DNA of 23,382 bases from Ramicandelaber brevisporus (taxonomy: Eukaryota; Kickxellomycota; Ramicandelaberales; Ramicandelaberaceae), in assembly GCA_025201865.1 (NCBI GenBank), contig MU603040.1:978-24359 (forward strand). Direction: 5' to 3'. Position 1 is the first letter of the stretch. Each line of letters starts with the position of its first letter. The translations under genes and the position numbers were made by a program. Under the pieces are notes generated by a model that worked only from the letters and a program-made list of their open reading frames with translations, had not been told where the DNA came from and searched no databases. Shown here in pieces: positions 8,382 to 17,336 of this stretch.

Positions 8382-8417
8382 AACTCTACTCAATGAGCAT
8401 ATTGAGTTAATAGAGTT
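8382..8417. repeat. 13-pair hairpin with one bulge in lipase upstream region
   Basis: AACTCTACTCAAT (8382-8394) pairs with ATTGAG (8401-8406) and, after a TTAA bulge, TAGAGTT (8411-8417), around a six-base loop. It lies about 160 bp upstream of the lipase ATG. Confidence 0.6.
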
Positions 8418-9168
8418 CACTGGCAAATATTACCGTGGCACCACAAAATATCCATGCCAATCGATTTCAGGTGACGTGAGTGAAGAATAAAACACAGCAG
8501 CTTCAACAGCAAGGCTCTGGATATACAACAATGAAACGATGTGGTAATCTTCTATGTATTTTCTTGTCTTTGATCTCTACTCACTCCCATACGGAGTTGA
8601 TGAAATGCACATGAGTCTGAGTTTGAGCTTGACACCGAGAATTCATCACACGACCAACAGTATCATATCATACTCCTTCTCTTGGTGACGTTTTATCAGA
8701 GCTCTCCACACTGCAGTGAACATTTGAATGGTTCTGACGCCACCTGCCTTGGCATTCCCATCTTCCTTTCCACAGCCTTTTTCTCTCTTTCTCTCTCTGT
8801 CTAGAAAGCACTACCAAATATGCTCTATTGCCAGAGCACTCTTCATCTTGCCTAATTGGCAGGTGTGCTTCCCCGTTTTGCACTCTGTCGAGTCATTTTC
8901 GCTTATTCACTGTGTAAGACCCACGCTGCAGTGCGTGCGTGGGACAATCTATCTCCCGCGAATCAAAACACGGAAGCCGCTTGATTGGCTAATTAGATAG
9001 TCATTTGCCTGTTGCCCTTCATTCCGAGAGAGGCTTTTCCTAATTTTTTTTTTAGTTTCCGTTTATGAGTACACAATGATCCGCGACTGCTGCATTTGCA
9101 CAAATTGGCACAGTTACTTCTCTCGGCGTTCTATCAGCGGCGACAGAGGAGTGAGCAGACACGACAGA

Positions 9169-9170
<2 letters not shown>

Positions 9171-9215
<45 letters not shown>

Positions 9216-9219
9216 GGTG
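9171..9219. repeat. (GT)18 microsatellite followed by (GGGT)3
   Basis: GT dinucleotides run from 9171 to 9206 and continue into three GGGT-type units. It is in the leader or promoter side of the HSF-type gene. Such a tract can form Z-DNA and is prone to length change. Confidence 0.95.
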
Positions 9220-9654
9220 TCTACAGAAAAAAGCAAGCAAGCAAGCGAGCGAGCAACTCACAGTAAATATAAGCCTCGTTTCTGATTTTGTTGTTGCTTT
9301 TGCTGTTTTTTGACTGGCACCCTGTCGCACCGCCAACAATACCCACCTGTGCGTTGCTCGTTCGCACTATCTCTCTCTCTCGTGTCGCCTTTTTTCCACT
9401 CCCTGCTCCGCTCTGGATGGTCAAAATTGCATCTTCATAACTTTCTCCTCCCCCAATCGAAACACAACACAGCCTCGTTTTTTTTTTTTTTTGTAATTAC
9501 CACCCTCTCCTCCCCTCTCCTCTTCCCTCGTTCGCTCGACGCTCCAACCACGTATATCTACTCGCTAGCGTCTGCCCTCATATCCGCTTATTGTTCTTCT
9601 CCCCTCTGGTTGAGCAACCGATACAGAGAAGCCAACGCCTAATATTCTGATATT

Positions 9655-11295
9655 ATGTCCTCTACAACTGCCCCAACTGCCTCAACTGCCGGCTCTGCAC
9701 CGCGCGACAACGGCTTCTACACCCAGCTGCTCCAGTTTGCTGCCACTCCACATATTCCTGGTATCTTTTTCAGTGTGTCCGGCAAGTTCTTGGTCATCCC
9801 CAGTCTGCACGAACTGGACTCTCAACTGCGCAACTTTTCAGAAGCCGCCAAGACACTGCCACCCGGCGAGTTGGAGCAAGTTCTGCCAACCGCTATTCCT
9901 ATTCCAACAACCATCTCTGTGCGTGCGAACCGGAAACGCAACAAGAATGGCCGTGCCGCCGGTGCTGCCAAAAAGGTGAAAACCCGTCAGCTGAGCAGCT
10001 ACAATTCACTCCGGCGCCAACTGACGGCATACCAGTTTTCCGCTGTCAAGCCCGACACTTTCCCGAAGGAGGAAATCCCACTACTGGTTCCCGGCCACCC
10101 GTTAGCAAATGCCAGTGTATTGGCTGAGCTGACCAAGACGAGTGACAAGTCACGCATCTGGTTCCATCCGCATTTCAGCAACAAGGAATACGAACACTTC
10201 AAGATCCCACGCCATACTCGCACCGCCAAGAGCGGCCGGCCCAGCATCAAGACAACTGACGCGGAAAGCGTAATCATGAGTGCCGAAGAAGCCAAGATTT
10301 GTGCAATGTCACAGGCTGCGGAGCGCCGTCGCAGTGAGTCGCCAAGAATGCAACGGCGCCACCGTGGTCTCTCCGCAGCAACTATCATTAAGGAAGAAGA
10401 AGAAGAGGAATCTGACGAGGATGGTGATATCGATGGAAATGGAAATGGCAATGGCTCTGCCGATGGCTCAGGCAGTGATTTTGACTCAGTGGCCGATGCT
10501 GTGTCGCAAGCCTCGATTGGTCGCCGCGGCAACAAGTGCAACAAGCACGGCAAGCGCAATAAACGCATTCTGTCGTACAATGAGGCTTTGGCGCAGATTG
10601 GCAAGGAAAGGAGCAGCACTACCGGAAGCAGCAACAGTGGCATTTCCAGTCCGGATTCGATGGCTGATCAACAATCACTGCACTCTTGCTCCATGACTCC
10701 ATCTCAGCTGCCCGCTCTGTCTGCGCTGCCCCTGTTCCATCCCAGCACTCAAATTGACTTTGATGCACTGCTCGGCATAAGAGGCAGCCCGTTCCAGAAT
10801 CTCACTGCCAGCTTGCATCCAAGCAATCTATCGCTGTTCGATTTCAATACCAGCGTCCAGAGTCCGGCCCCGGCCCATCAAGCTTGGTCGCCGGATTCCA
10901 TTGGTGCTGCCACACCGCCTGCTCCACCAGCTGCACCCACGTGGTTGACATCTTTGGAGAGCACTTCGCTGTTTCCAGCTCTGTCGGTTCCTTCAACTAT
11001 CGCAGTCGCAACCACAACTGCGACCTCCTCTCTGCCAGTGACCTGTCCATTGCCAACATCCATGGCGCCATTGCCTTTTACCTCGGCTCCGCTTCCTCCA
11101 TTGCATCTTTTAGCTCAGCCACTCACGCTCCCACAGCCGCAATCACAGACTGTGGCCGCACCTGTAGCAACAACAACAACAGCAACAGCAACAGCAGCAG
11201 CAACAATGGCCTCGCTACCTCCGTTTTTCATTGGCTCTGGGTTAGACATCTTTGGATTTGATACACTTGCTATTCCTCGCACTGAATCTAATTAA
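9655..11295 (+). CDS. Divergent HSF-type DNA-binding transcription factor
   Basis: A 546-residue protein. The N-terminal 20-190 reads as a heat-shock-factor-type winged helix. FYTQLLQF begins helix 1, and IFFSVSGKFLVIPSLHELDSQL (37-58) corresponds to the HSF strand-helix segment (usual IxWs.. replaced by IFFS). SSYNSLRRQLTAYQFSAVK (114-132) corresponds to recognition helix NFSSFVRQLNxYGFxKV, and RIWFHPHFSNKEYEHF (167-182) to the final strand with F.H..F. About 50 residues are inserted before the recognition helix, including a bipartite basic stretch (91-109) that may be a nuclear localisation signal. Next come IKEEEEEESDEDGD (245-258; SUMO-type Lys246 with acidic tail), a Gly/Asn run, a basic patch (about 290-305), and a long P/S/T/A-rich region that looks like an activation domain. 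I see no HSF coiled-coil trimerisation repeat. Target genes are unknown. Confidence 0.6.
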   Translation: MSSTTAPTASTAGSAPRDNGFYTQLLQFAATPHIPGIFFSVSGKFLVIPSLHELDSQLRNFSEAAKTLPPGELEQVLPTAIPIPTTISVRANRKRNKNGRAAGAAKKVKTRQLSSYNSLRRQLTAYQFSAVKPDTFPKEEIPLLVPGHPLANASVLAELTKTSDKSRIWFHPHFSNKEYEHFKIPRHTRTAKSGRPSIKTTDAESVIMSAEEAKICAMSQAAERRRSESPRMQRRHRGLSAATIIKEEEEEESDEDGDIDGNGNGNGSADGSGSDFDSVADAVSQASIGRRGNKCNKHGKRNKRILSYNEALAQIGKERSSTTGSSNSGISSPDSMADQQSLHSCSMTPSQLPALSALPLFHPSTQIDFDALLGIRGSPFQNLTASLHPSNLSLFDFNTSVQSPAPAHQAWSPDSIGAATPPAPPAAPTWLTSLESTSLFPALSVPSTIAVATTTATSSLPVTCPLPTSMAPLPFTSAPLPPLHLLAQPLTLPQPQSQTVAAPVATTTTATATAAATMASLPPFFIGSGLDIFGFDTLAIPRTESN

Positions 11296-11486
11296 AACTT
11301 ATTCACCACACCATACCATTTTATTCCATTTCTATTCCTATTCATTTTCTCTCACTTTTTATACCTTGCGTTATTCCTTTATTCTATAAAGTACTACAAC
11401 TATCTCTAATTAGCAATATTTCAAGTTTATTTCAATATTAATAATAAAACAGTGAGTTAATGTGTGTGTGTGTGTGTGTGTGTGGT
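11296..11486. other. Convergent 3' region of HSF-type gene and CDC27
   Basis: An AT-rich 191-bp spacer between two converging genes. AATAATAAAAC near 11440 and a (TG)12 tract at 11461-11484 lie in it. The tract sits two bases beyond the CDC27 stop codon and would be a CA repeat in its 3' UTR. Confidence 0.6.
11461..11484. repeat. (TG)12 microsatellite
   Basis: An uninterrupted dinucleotide repeat just past the CDC27 stop codon. Confidence 0.95.
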
Positions 11487-14400
11487 TTAAATCCCAGTGG
11501 CATTAAACGAGTAATCGTCTTCATCCTGCTCGATGATATCTCCATCTTCACCTTCGTCTTCATTGCCATCGTCATCGTCATCATAGTAGCCGGCATGTTG
11601 GTCTCTGCCATCATCCGTAATGAAGCTGTTCTCGTCCAAGCCACCATATTCAGCATGAAGGTGGTGGTCGTCATCAAATGGAGCATCAGCACCGACTGGT
11701 GGGAACATTGCATGCACAGCTCGTTCAACCTCTTCTCTGAGACCAAGTGGGTCCAAGTCAGCAGCCATTCGATAGTGTACAACTGCTTGGTCGATTCTGC
11801 CAGCCAGCTGAAGTGATTGAGCGTACTGTATGTGCAATGCGGGTATATCAGGCGACTTTCTCAACAGTCCTTCAAATATGGCGAATGCCTCTTCAAACTG
11901 AGCCACGAAAGTATCGCCACCATCGCCCATGTCAGAAGCAGCAAGAGTAGCTATTAGACGAGCCTTGCGAGAGAGCACCAGGCTATTGCTTGAGTCTCGG
12001 ACCAGTGCTCTATCGTACATTGCCAGTGCGTCATGCTGTCGACCGTGCAATCCTTCTAGCTCAATTCCAGCACAGCACAATAAGACCCAGCTGTCAGGGT
12101 TGATTTCCAGTGCACGCTCGAAGTGGTACAATGCGAGTGCATGCTGTTCAGTGCGCTGGTAAACCTGGCCGAGACCATACCAGGCAGTGTAGTTGCGTGT
12201 GTTGGCAGCTATGGCCGAGCGGAACGATTGTGCGGCGTGGTCGACATCGTCCAATGAGAGGAGTTCATGGCCAGTCAGTGCTTCGGCGTAGGATACAAGA
12301 GCCGAATCAGAGGTGTTGTCTAGCTGAGCAGTTGAGTGGCTGGTGGCTGCGCTAGATTCTGAGCCAGCTGCCATGCTGTTGCTACCACTTGTCATGGCAG
12401 TTGGCTGTGAGCTCGAAGTTGAGCCTCTGGCCAATTGAGCCGCTCTTTGGAAGCATCGAATAGCCATAGCTGGATCCTTTTGAAGACTGAATGAATTGCC
12501 CACTGCACACCAAGCCTGCGGAGATTTTCTTGAAACGCCAAGCATATCGTGTGCCAAATGGCTCAATGCAGCTTCTCTGCCAGTAAACCACAGAAGAGTC
12601 GAATACACTTCCATGTCTTGTTGTCTACCTGGCTCTAGTTGACGAGCGCGATTGAATGCGCGTTCAGCTTCTGAATACTTGCCCAACCCATGGAATGCAC
12701 GACCAAGAAGACATTGTGCTGATGGAGTATCCAGATGAACCAGTGGGATATGTTGCTGTAGAATGGTAGCAGCTTGTTCATTCTGAAGCAGTGATACATG
12801 TCGTAAAGCAGTGCCGAATTTGTTTACAACTCCAGCAATCTGATTCAGTCCGGACACAGTGCTTTGTGGATAGTGTGGGTGTATGAACCGAGGTTGCTTG
12901 ACAATGATTATCTCGCCATCATCGAGTCTGAACGTGGGTCGAGGTGGTTCAGACTTTAGTGGTTGTTGATATAAGTGCTGTTGGTGCTGGTGCTGTGTAT
13001 GCTGTGAAGGATGTGAATCAACCAGTGACGATACGGATGATGACAAAGAGGCTCTTCCACTGCTGCCGCCATCACTGAGCCTGGATCGAGTTCTTTGTAC
13101 ACCAGTTGATATCCTTCTACGCTTGCGATCTCGTGATTGTAGTGGAATTGACACATGCGTGTTCTTTTGTAATCCAGATAATCTCCTCAATGTACCACCG
13201 CCATTTCCACCTCCAAGCGAAGTACCTGGGCCACTGCGAATAGCACTGGACTGTCTACCTGTCATTGCCGTTGCTGATGTAGATGATGATGTAGATGGAG
13301 TAGATGTGGATGTACCAGTGCCCAAATTGGCATTAGCGAGAGCACCTCGAGCGCGCAGATTGTATCGAACTCGCATGGATGCTGAAGCTGCTGTAGATGT
13401 TGCAGATTGCTGGTCAGCTGAAGCAAGCTTGGCTGTGACTGGATGATGTAGAATACTACCGCTGTTGTTACCACCGCCGCTGTCAGATGTTGCACTGCGT
13501 GAACGAGTGCTGAGAGAAGGATTGCCGGGTTTAGGATTCAATGGCTGTTTGTGTCGAGACACTGTCGATGTAGAAGTGCCATTGACTGGTCTAGCTTGCG
13601 ATACTTGCGATGTTTGTGATGCTTGAGGCGGCAATGGAATACGTGATTGATTTCTGGTTGAATGCTGCTGCTGTTGCTGTTGCTGTTGCTGTTGTTGCTG
13701 TTGTGGAAGTGGAGGAAGACTTGTTACTACTTGTGGGAAGACTGTCTCAACTGCAGAATCACTCCTCAATACTGCGCTAACTGCGGTTGTAATATCAGTG
13801 GATGAGGATGATGGCTGCGTTGCTGTAGGCTGGCTCAAACCAAGTCGATCATTGACGGCCGCTGTTGACTTTGCTAGTTGACTCTGGCGACGCTGCTCAA
13901 GATGTTCTCGGAGTGTATCAAATTCGGGAGACAGTAGCTTGACATCATCTTCGCTACAGTGACCAATTGAACACAATTCTCTCCATGCAACCCACATAAA
14001 TGGGTTCAATTGGAGTGAACGCCGCAAGTACTTTGCTGCATCAGCTAATGAGTGCTCTGATATTTTATAAATGCATCCAAGTTGGAATGACACACATGAT
14101 TCATCCACTGGGAACAATCTATCAAAAATATCACTCTTTGGCTCTTTGCTGGATGCTAGTTTTGGGGCATCTACAGTCAGCAGAGTCGATTCTGATGAAT
14201 ACTGATTGTTGAATTCAAGCAGCAGTCGTTCAGCTTCATCAAACTGGCCCAACTTGATTGCAGCCAGTGCCTCCAAATATCTGGCTCGCCTTAATCGCAA
14301 TCCTCTAGCCATAGTTTGAACTGTCTGTACATGTTGTAGTCTCCAGTGACACAGTGCAAGCAGAAACCGTGCTCTCTCTGAAGGTGTATTCTCGTCCTCA

Positions 14401-14885
14401 TCCTCATCCTCATCATCACCCTTGTCATCTTCATCATCCATGTCACTAGCTGGCATTGTTGTTGTTGGTGCTGTTAATGTAGACTTTGATCTCAGTAACT
14501 TTGATGCAAAAGCACTTGCAATGTCATCAACATCATTCACTGGTTTACTATTGTTGTTTTGATTCCTTGAAGATGCAGATACAGATGAAGATAAAGATGA
14601 GGATGCAGATGCAGATGCAGAGTAGCGCTCAGCAAAGAATAATGCATTTTCTAGCAATCCTCTGTCCAGTGAGTATGCGATAATGGATTCATATTGTCCA
14701 AATGAGTTGACACCATCCTCATCTGCTGCCGCTGCTGCTGCTGCTGTTGCTGTTGCTGCTGCCCGTCGAACTGGCTCTACCGTATTCCCTGTTGATACCT
14801 CTTCCGAAGCAGTTGACTGTGGGAGAAACGGCGCAGCACTATAAGCTGACTGTTCATATTGAAGGATCGCGTTGAGGCAATCCAT
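11487..14885 (-). CDS. CDC27: Anaphase-promoting complex subunit 3 (Cdc27), TPR protein
   Basis: An 1132-residue, intron-free frame with the Cdc27/APC3 architecture. N-terminal TPR units include YSLDRGLLENALFFAERY (71-88), RARFLLALCHWRL, and ARYLEALAAIKLGQFDEAERLL (201-222). A diagnostic segment is AAKYLRRSLQLNPFMWVAWRELCSIG (283-308). A long disordered middle (about 340-700) has 13 glutamines near 395-408, S/T-rich stretches and a basic KRRR patch. A C-terminal TPR superhelix covers about 720-1060, with units such as YSEAERAFNRARQLEP, AWYGLGQVYQRTEQHALALYHFERALEINPDS and LAGRIDQAVVHYRMAADLDP. Cdc27 is a homodimeric scaffold of the APC/C E3 ligase and its TPR groove binds Ile-Arg tails of Cdc20/Cdh1 and Doc1. 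Human CDC27 is about 824 residues; the excess is in low-complexity inserts and a 60-residue acidic D/E-rich tail. Confidence 0.93.
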   Translation of the reverse strand: MDCLNAILQYEQSAYSAAPFLPQSTASEEVSTGNTVEPVRRAAATATAAAAAAADEDGVNSFGQYESIIAYSLDRGLLENALFFAERYSASASASSSLSSSVSASSRNQNNNSKPVNDVDDIASAFASKLLRSKSTLTAPTTTMPASDMDDEDDKGDDEDEDEDENTPSERARFLLALCHWRLQHVQTVQTMARGLRLRRARYLEALAAIKLGQFDEAERLLLEFNNQYSSESTLLTVDAPKLASSKEPKSDIFDRLFPVDESCVSFQLGCIYKISEHSLADAAKYLRRSLQLNPFMWVAWRELCSIGHCSEDDVKLLSPEFDTLREHLEQRRQSQLAKSTAAVNDRLGLSQPTATQPSSSSTDITTAVSAVLRSDSAVETVFPQVVTSLPPLPQQQQQQQQQQQQQHSTRNQSRIPLPPQASQTSQVSQARPVNGTSTSTVSRHKQPLNPKPGNPSLSTRSRSATSDSGGGNNSGSILHHPVTAKLASADQQSATSTAASASMRVRYNLRARGALANANLGTGTSTSTPSTSSSTSATAMTGRQSSAIRSGPGTSLGGGNGGGTLRRLSGLQKNTHVSIPLQSRDRKRRRISTGVQRTRSRLSDGGSSGRASLSSSVSSLVDSHPSQHTQHQHQQHLYQQPLKSEPPRPTFRLDDGEIIIVKQPRFIHPHYPQSTVSGLNQIAGVVNKFGTALRHVSLLQNEQAATILQQHIPLVHLDTPSAQCLLGRAFHGLGKYSEAERAFNRARQLEPGRQQDMEVYSTLLWFTGREAALSHLAHDMLGVSRKSPQAWCAVGNSFSLQKDPAMAIRCFQRAAQLARGSTSSSQPTAMTSGSNSMAAGSESSAATSHSTAQLDNTSDSALVSYAEALTGHELLSLDDVDHAAQSFRSAIAANTRNYTAWYGLGQVYQRTEQHALALYHFERALEINPDSWVLLCCAGIELEGLHGRQHDALAMYDRALVRDSSNSLVLSRKARLIATLAASDMGDGGDTFVAQFEEAFAIFEGLLRKSPDIPALHIQYAQSLQLAGRIDQAVVHYRMAADLDPLGLREEVERAVHAMFPPVGADAPFDDDHHLHAEYGGLDENSFITDDGRDQHAGYYDDDDDGNEDEGEDGDIIEQDEDDYSFNATGI

Positions 14886-15230
14886 CTTGTTTGGAAAAAA
14901 GACACTCTTGCTTGTTATGCCAAAGTGATCGTCGACAAAGATGCACTGTCGCTGTTACTGTTACTTTGGTTACTGTTACTGTGGTTGCTGTGGTTGCTGT
15001 TGCTGCTGTTGTTGTTTGAACGAACTCGCGTGTTTGTTTGGATTTTTTTATTTTGTTCTTTGTGGTGTGCTTGTCCAGCGTGTGCAGGTCAAAGTCAACC
15101 AGGACAACGACAAAGAAGGAAAGGAAAAAGGAAAAAAAAAATAAGGCCCAACTGCCGCAATCCAGTTTGCGCAGGTTTCTGTTTTGCCTGTAAAAAATCC
15201 AACTTGCAAAATATTACCTCGCAGATCAAC
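14886..15230. promoter_or_regulatory. 345-bp divergent promoter, CDC27 / mL46
   Basis: The two ATGs face away from each other across this stretch. It holds a GTTACT/GTTGCT-rich repeat (about 14951-15020), T-runs and an A-rich tract. A frame open across it on the plus strand is continuous with mL46 but encodes repetitive Leu/Cys sequence, so I treat it as leader and not coding. Confidence 0.55.
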
Positions 15231-16253
15231 ATGTTGAACGCGACTGCTTCTGCTGCTTCTAGACTATCAGCTGCCAGCAGACTCACTGCTGCTACTGCCA
15301 TGTCTCGGGCAGCATTCGTGCCGGGTCGCCGTGCAGTTTCGACGGAAGCCGCGCAGTTGATCACGGCAGATGCCTCCACGATCACAGTTGCGCCACCACT
15401 GTCTGCCGAAGGCCGTAGTCGCATCTTTGCAGGTGTGTTGCTCCAGCGCAATCCAATCATTATCCGAGAGCCGACTGCGCTTGAAGTGGCATATAGCGAC
15501 TACAAGGGATCATTGGAGCGCTCCAATTCGATGCAGTTCCCAACGTCGTTCTATTTCAAAAAGGGAAGCATTCAAGACGCTCAGTTTCAGCAGCGTGAAC
15601 GCACCATGCTAAATGACATTGACAAGGTGCAAACTGGATATGGACCCGAGTATCAGAAGAAAATGGCAACAGCTGGAGTCAAGCAGGAGTTATCGTCCCG
15701 CGCTGCACGCAGAGCTGCGAGAGAGGCTGAGGAAGCTGCATTGGAGGAAGCGAAGCAGATGGCACGTGCTATCCCCATTGCAACAGAGGGCGAAGGCAGT
15801 GAGAGTAGTGAGTCGGACTCTGTTAAAATTGAGTTGGCGCCACGCACCACCAATGCCGATAAGATCAACGATGTAAAGGCACTGGACAGAGCACTTGACC
15901 GCACATTGTACTTGATTGTTAAAGAAAAGAAGAGCAAAGAGGGCGATTCGCAATGGCAGTTTGTGCAGGAGTCAATGACCACCAGTGGATACTTGCATTC
16001 TACTGCCCAGTCTGCACTCGGCAAGCAGTGTGGAGATAACATGCAGACTTGGTTTGTTGGAAGATTACCTGTGGCTCATGTGCGTAGAAGCGATGGAACT
16101 TCCCTGTTTTTGCACAAGTCTCACATCTTCTCGGGCCAGGTTACTCCAGCTGCCGATACTGTTGCTGACTTTGCATGGCTGAGACGCGAAGAGCTTGAGA
16201 AATATCTGCCAAAGGATGTCTACGAAAGCGTCCGGGAAATACTTGCTTATTAA
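15231..16253 (+). CDS. MRPL46: Mitochondrial large ribosomal subunit protein mL46
   Basis: A 340-residue protein. Residues 1 to about 38 are a mitochondrial targeting sequence: no acidic residues, many Ala/Ser/Arg, and arginine pairs before RAVSTEAA. The mature part matches mL46 (yeast Mrpl17): IFAGVLLQRNPIIIREPTALE (65-85), then a charged helical linker (155-195), then TNADKINDVKALDRALDRTLYLIV (207-230). That leads into a degenerate Nudix-like fold (WQFVQESM, TAQSALGKQCGDNMQTWFVGRLPVAHV, FLHKSHIFSG) and WLRREELEKYLPKDVYESVREIL at the end. mL46 sits in the mitoribosome large subunit and carries no expected hydrolase activity. ATG 15231 is chosen because the presequence starts there. Confidence 0.9.
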   Translation: MLNATASAASRLSAASRLTAATAMSRAAFVPGRRAVSTEAAQLITADASTITVAPPLSAEGRSRIFAGVLLQRNPIIIREPTALEVAYSDYKGSLERSNSMQFPTSFYFKKGSIQDAQFQQRERTMLNDIDKVQTGYGPEYQKKMATAGVKQELSSRAARRAAREAEEAALEEAKQMARAIPIATEGEGSESSESDSVKIELAPRTTNADKINDVKALDRALDRTLYLIVKEKKSKEGDSQWQFVQESMTTSGYLHSTAQSALGKQCGDNMQTWFVGRLPVAHVRRSDGTSLFLHKSHIFSGQVTPAADTVADFAWLRREELEKYLPKDVYESVREILAY

Positions 16254-16281
16254 CTAACTAACCAACTAACCAACTAACCAT
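16254..16281. repeat. CTAACCAA tandem repeat in mL46 3' end
   Basis: Begins at the TAA stop (16251-16253) and runs through units of (A)CTAACCA. AATAAA signals at 16320-16325 and 16325-16330 follow it. Confidence 0.8.
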
Positions 16282-16319
16282 CAAAGTTACTAATTAACCA
16301 AGTGACTATTCTTTTTTTA

Positions 16320-16330
16320 AATAAAATAAA
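16320..16330 (+). terminator. Overlapping AATAAA poly(A) signals of mL46
   Basis: Two overlapping AATAAA hexamers lie about 70 bp past the mL46 stop and about 100 bp before the end of converging RPL10. Confidence 0.5.
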
Positions 16331-16430
16331 GTAAATTAGAGGATACACTACTTTTACTCATCTAAAAAAGAGTTGTGCGAGAGAAGGGATCATACACTTA
16401 GTCTTGGTCTTGGTCTTGACACAATTATAA

Positions 16431-17084
16431 TTAAGCTTCGGACTGGAGGCGCTTAAAGTAGTCAGCGAGTGGACCCTTGTTGGAAATGACCTTGACGTTG
16501 GAGCCGTCTGGCTGCAGCTTGCCAGCAGCGCGGGCGGCAACGTAGTCCTCGCGGTCGAGCTTGGTGAAGCCCCACTTCTTGGAGACGATGATCTTCTGGC
16601 GACCTGGGTACTTGTACTTGGCACGACGGAAGGCCTCAATGACAACAGCCTTGTTGGTGTCCTTGGTACGAGCGGACATCAGAATCTGGCCAATGTTGAC
16701 GCGAGCAACGGTACCAGCTGGCTTACCGTAGGCACCACGCATACCGGTCTGGAGACGATCAGCACCGGCGCAGGACAACATCTTGTTGATGCGGATAACG
16801 TGGAATGGGTGGACGCGGACGCGCATGTGGAAGGAGTCCTTGCCGGAGGTCTTGACGATGTACTTGTTGGCGCAAATACGAGCGGCTTCGAGAGCCTCAG
16901 AGGAAATCTGCTGGTACTCGTCAGAGGTCATGTGCACGCAGAGTGGGAACTCGTCGACGCCAGCCTTCTTGCGGCCGAGATCGTAGATGCGGATCTTTGG
17001 GTCAGGAACACCGCGGTTGAAGCGCGACTTTGGATACGGCTTGTTCTTGCAGTAGCGGTAGCAACGAGCTGGACGACGAGCCAT
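16431..17084 (-). CDS. RPL10: 60S ribosomal protein L10 (uL16)
   Basis: 217 residues, starting [20 protein letters not shown] and collinear with eukaryotic uL16 over its full length (human 214, yeast 221). Seen: [20 protein letters not shown] (21-40), [37 protein letters not shown] split over 86-122, and [22 protein letters not shown]. The flexible P-site loop (about 102-116) and Arg98, the position changed in human leukaemia (R98S), are intact. uL16 joins the pre-60S late in the cytoplasm and is needed for release of Nmd3 and for subunit joining. The gene has no intron, unlike many fungal RP genes. Strong codon bias is visible (frequent CTC, AAG, GTC), as expected for high expression. Confidence 0.97.
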   Translation of the reverse strand: MARRPARCYRYCKNKPYPKSRFNRGVPDPKIRIYDLGRKKAGVDEFPLCVHMTSDEYQQISSEALEAARICANKYIVKTSGKDSFHMRVRVHPFHVIRINKMLSCAGADRLQTGMRGAYGKPAGTVARVNIGQILMSARTKDTNKAVVIEAFRRAKYKYPGRQKIIVSKKWGFTKLDREDYVAARAAGKLQPDGSNVKVISNKGPLADYFKRLQSEA

Positions 17085-17336
17085 CTTTTCTATTCAAATG
17101 GTTTACAACAAACTGTAACGACGGTTTCTTTCCTGATTGAATGAGTTGTTAGTAACGAGAGGAAGGAAGGAGGGATGGAGATGAAGACGTAGATGAGCAC
17201 AACAAGAAGAGAGCTTCATATAGGGGATGGATGGATAGATAGATGGATGGATGACATTTTATAATTGAAAAGTGAATTATTAATGTGGATTCTTAATAGA
17301 AAGCCCGATTACGTAATCAGAACTGGCTTGCTGCGG
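17085..17336. promoter_or_regulatory. Promoter region of RPL10 (252 bp)
   Basis: Lies between the RPL10 ATG and the RVB2 stop. It contains a GGAA/GATG/GATA-rich microsatellite-like tract (17157-17252) and a palindromic TTACGTAA at 17309-17316, the sequence bound by Yap/CREB-type bZIP factors in other fungi. Which factor acts here is unknown. Confidence 0.45.

Larger units (their letters stand above)
8225..9654. other. 1.4 kb divergent promoter region, lipase / HSF-type factor
   Basis: No protein-like frame. It contains a long imperfect hairpin (8382-8417), two TGACGT motifs (8472-8477, 8686-8691) of the ATF/CREB half-site type, and a GC-rich inverted repeat CCCACGC...GCGTGGG (8920-8943). A (GT)n tract, a (AAGC)n/(GAGC)n tract (9232-9256), T-runs, and a long CT-rich leader (about 9365-9650) before the HSF-type factor follow. 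The size and the leader suggest complex regulation of the downstream factor. Confidence 0.5.

Noticed and set aside
8920-8943. CCCACGC...GCGTGGG inverted repeat
   Set aside because: A seven-pair stem with a ten-base loop is within chance for 23 kb; noted only as part of the intergenic region.
9999-10643. 214-codon minus-strand frame opposite the HSF-type gene
   Set aside because: Ser/Leu-rich mirror of the acidic and Ser-rich coding region; no support.
14859-15230. Upstream 124-codon extension of mL46
   Set aside because: Starts at a TTG inside CDC27, crosses the divergent promoter and encodes repetitive Leu-rich text; the mitochondrial presequence starts at 15231.
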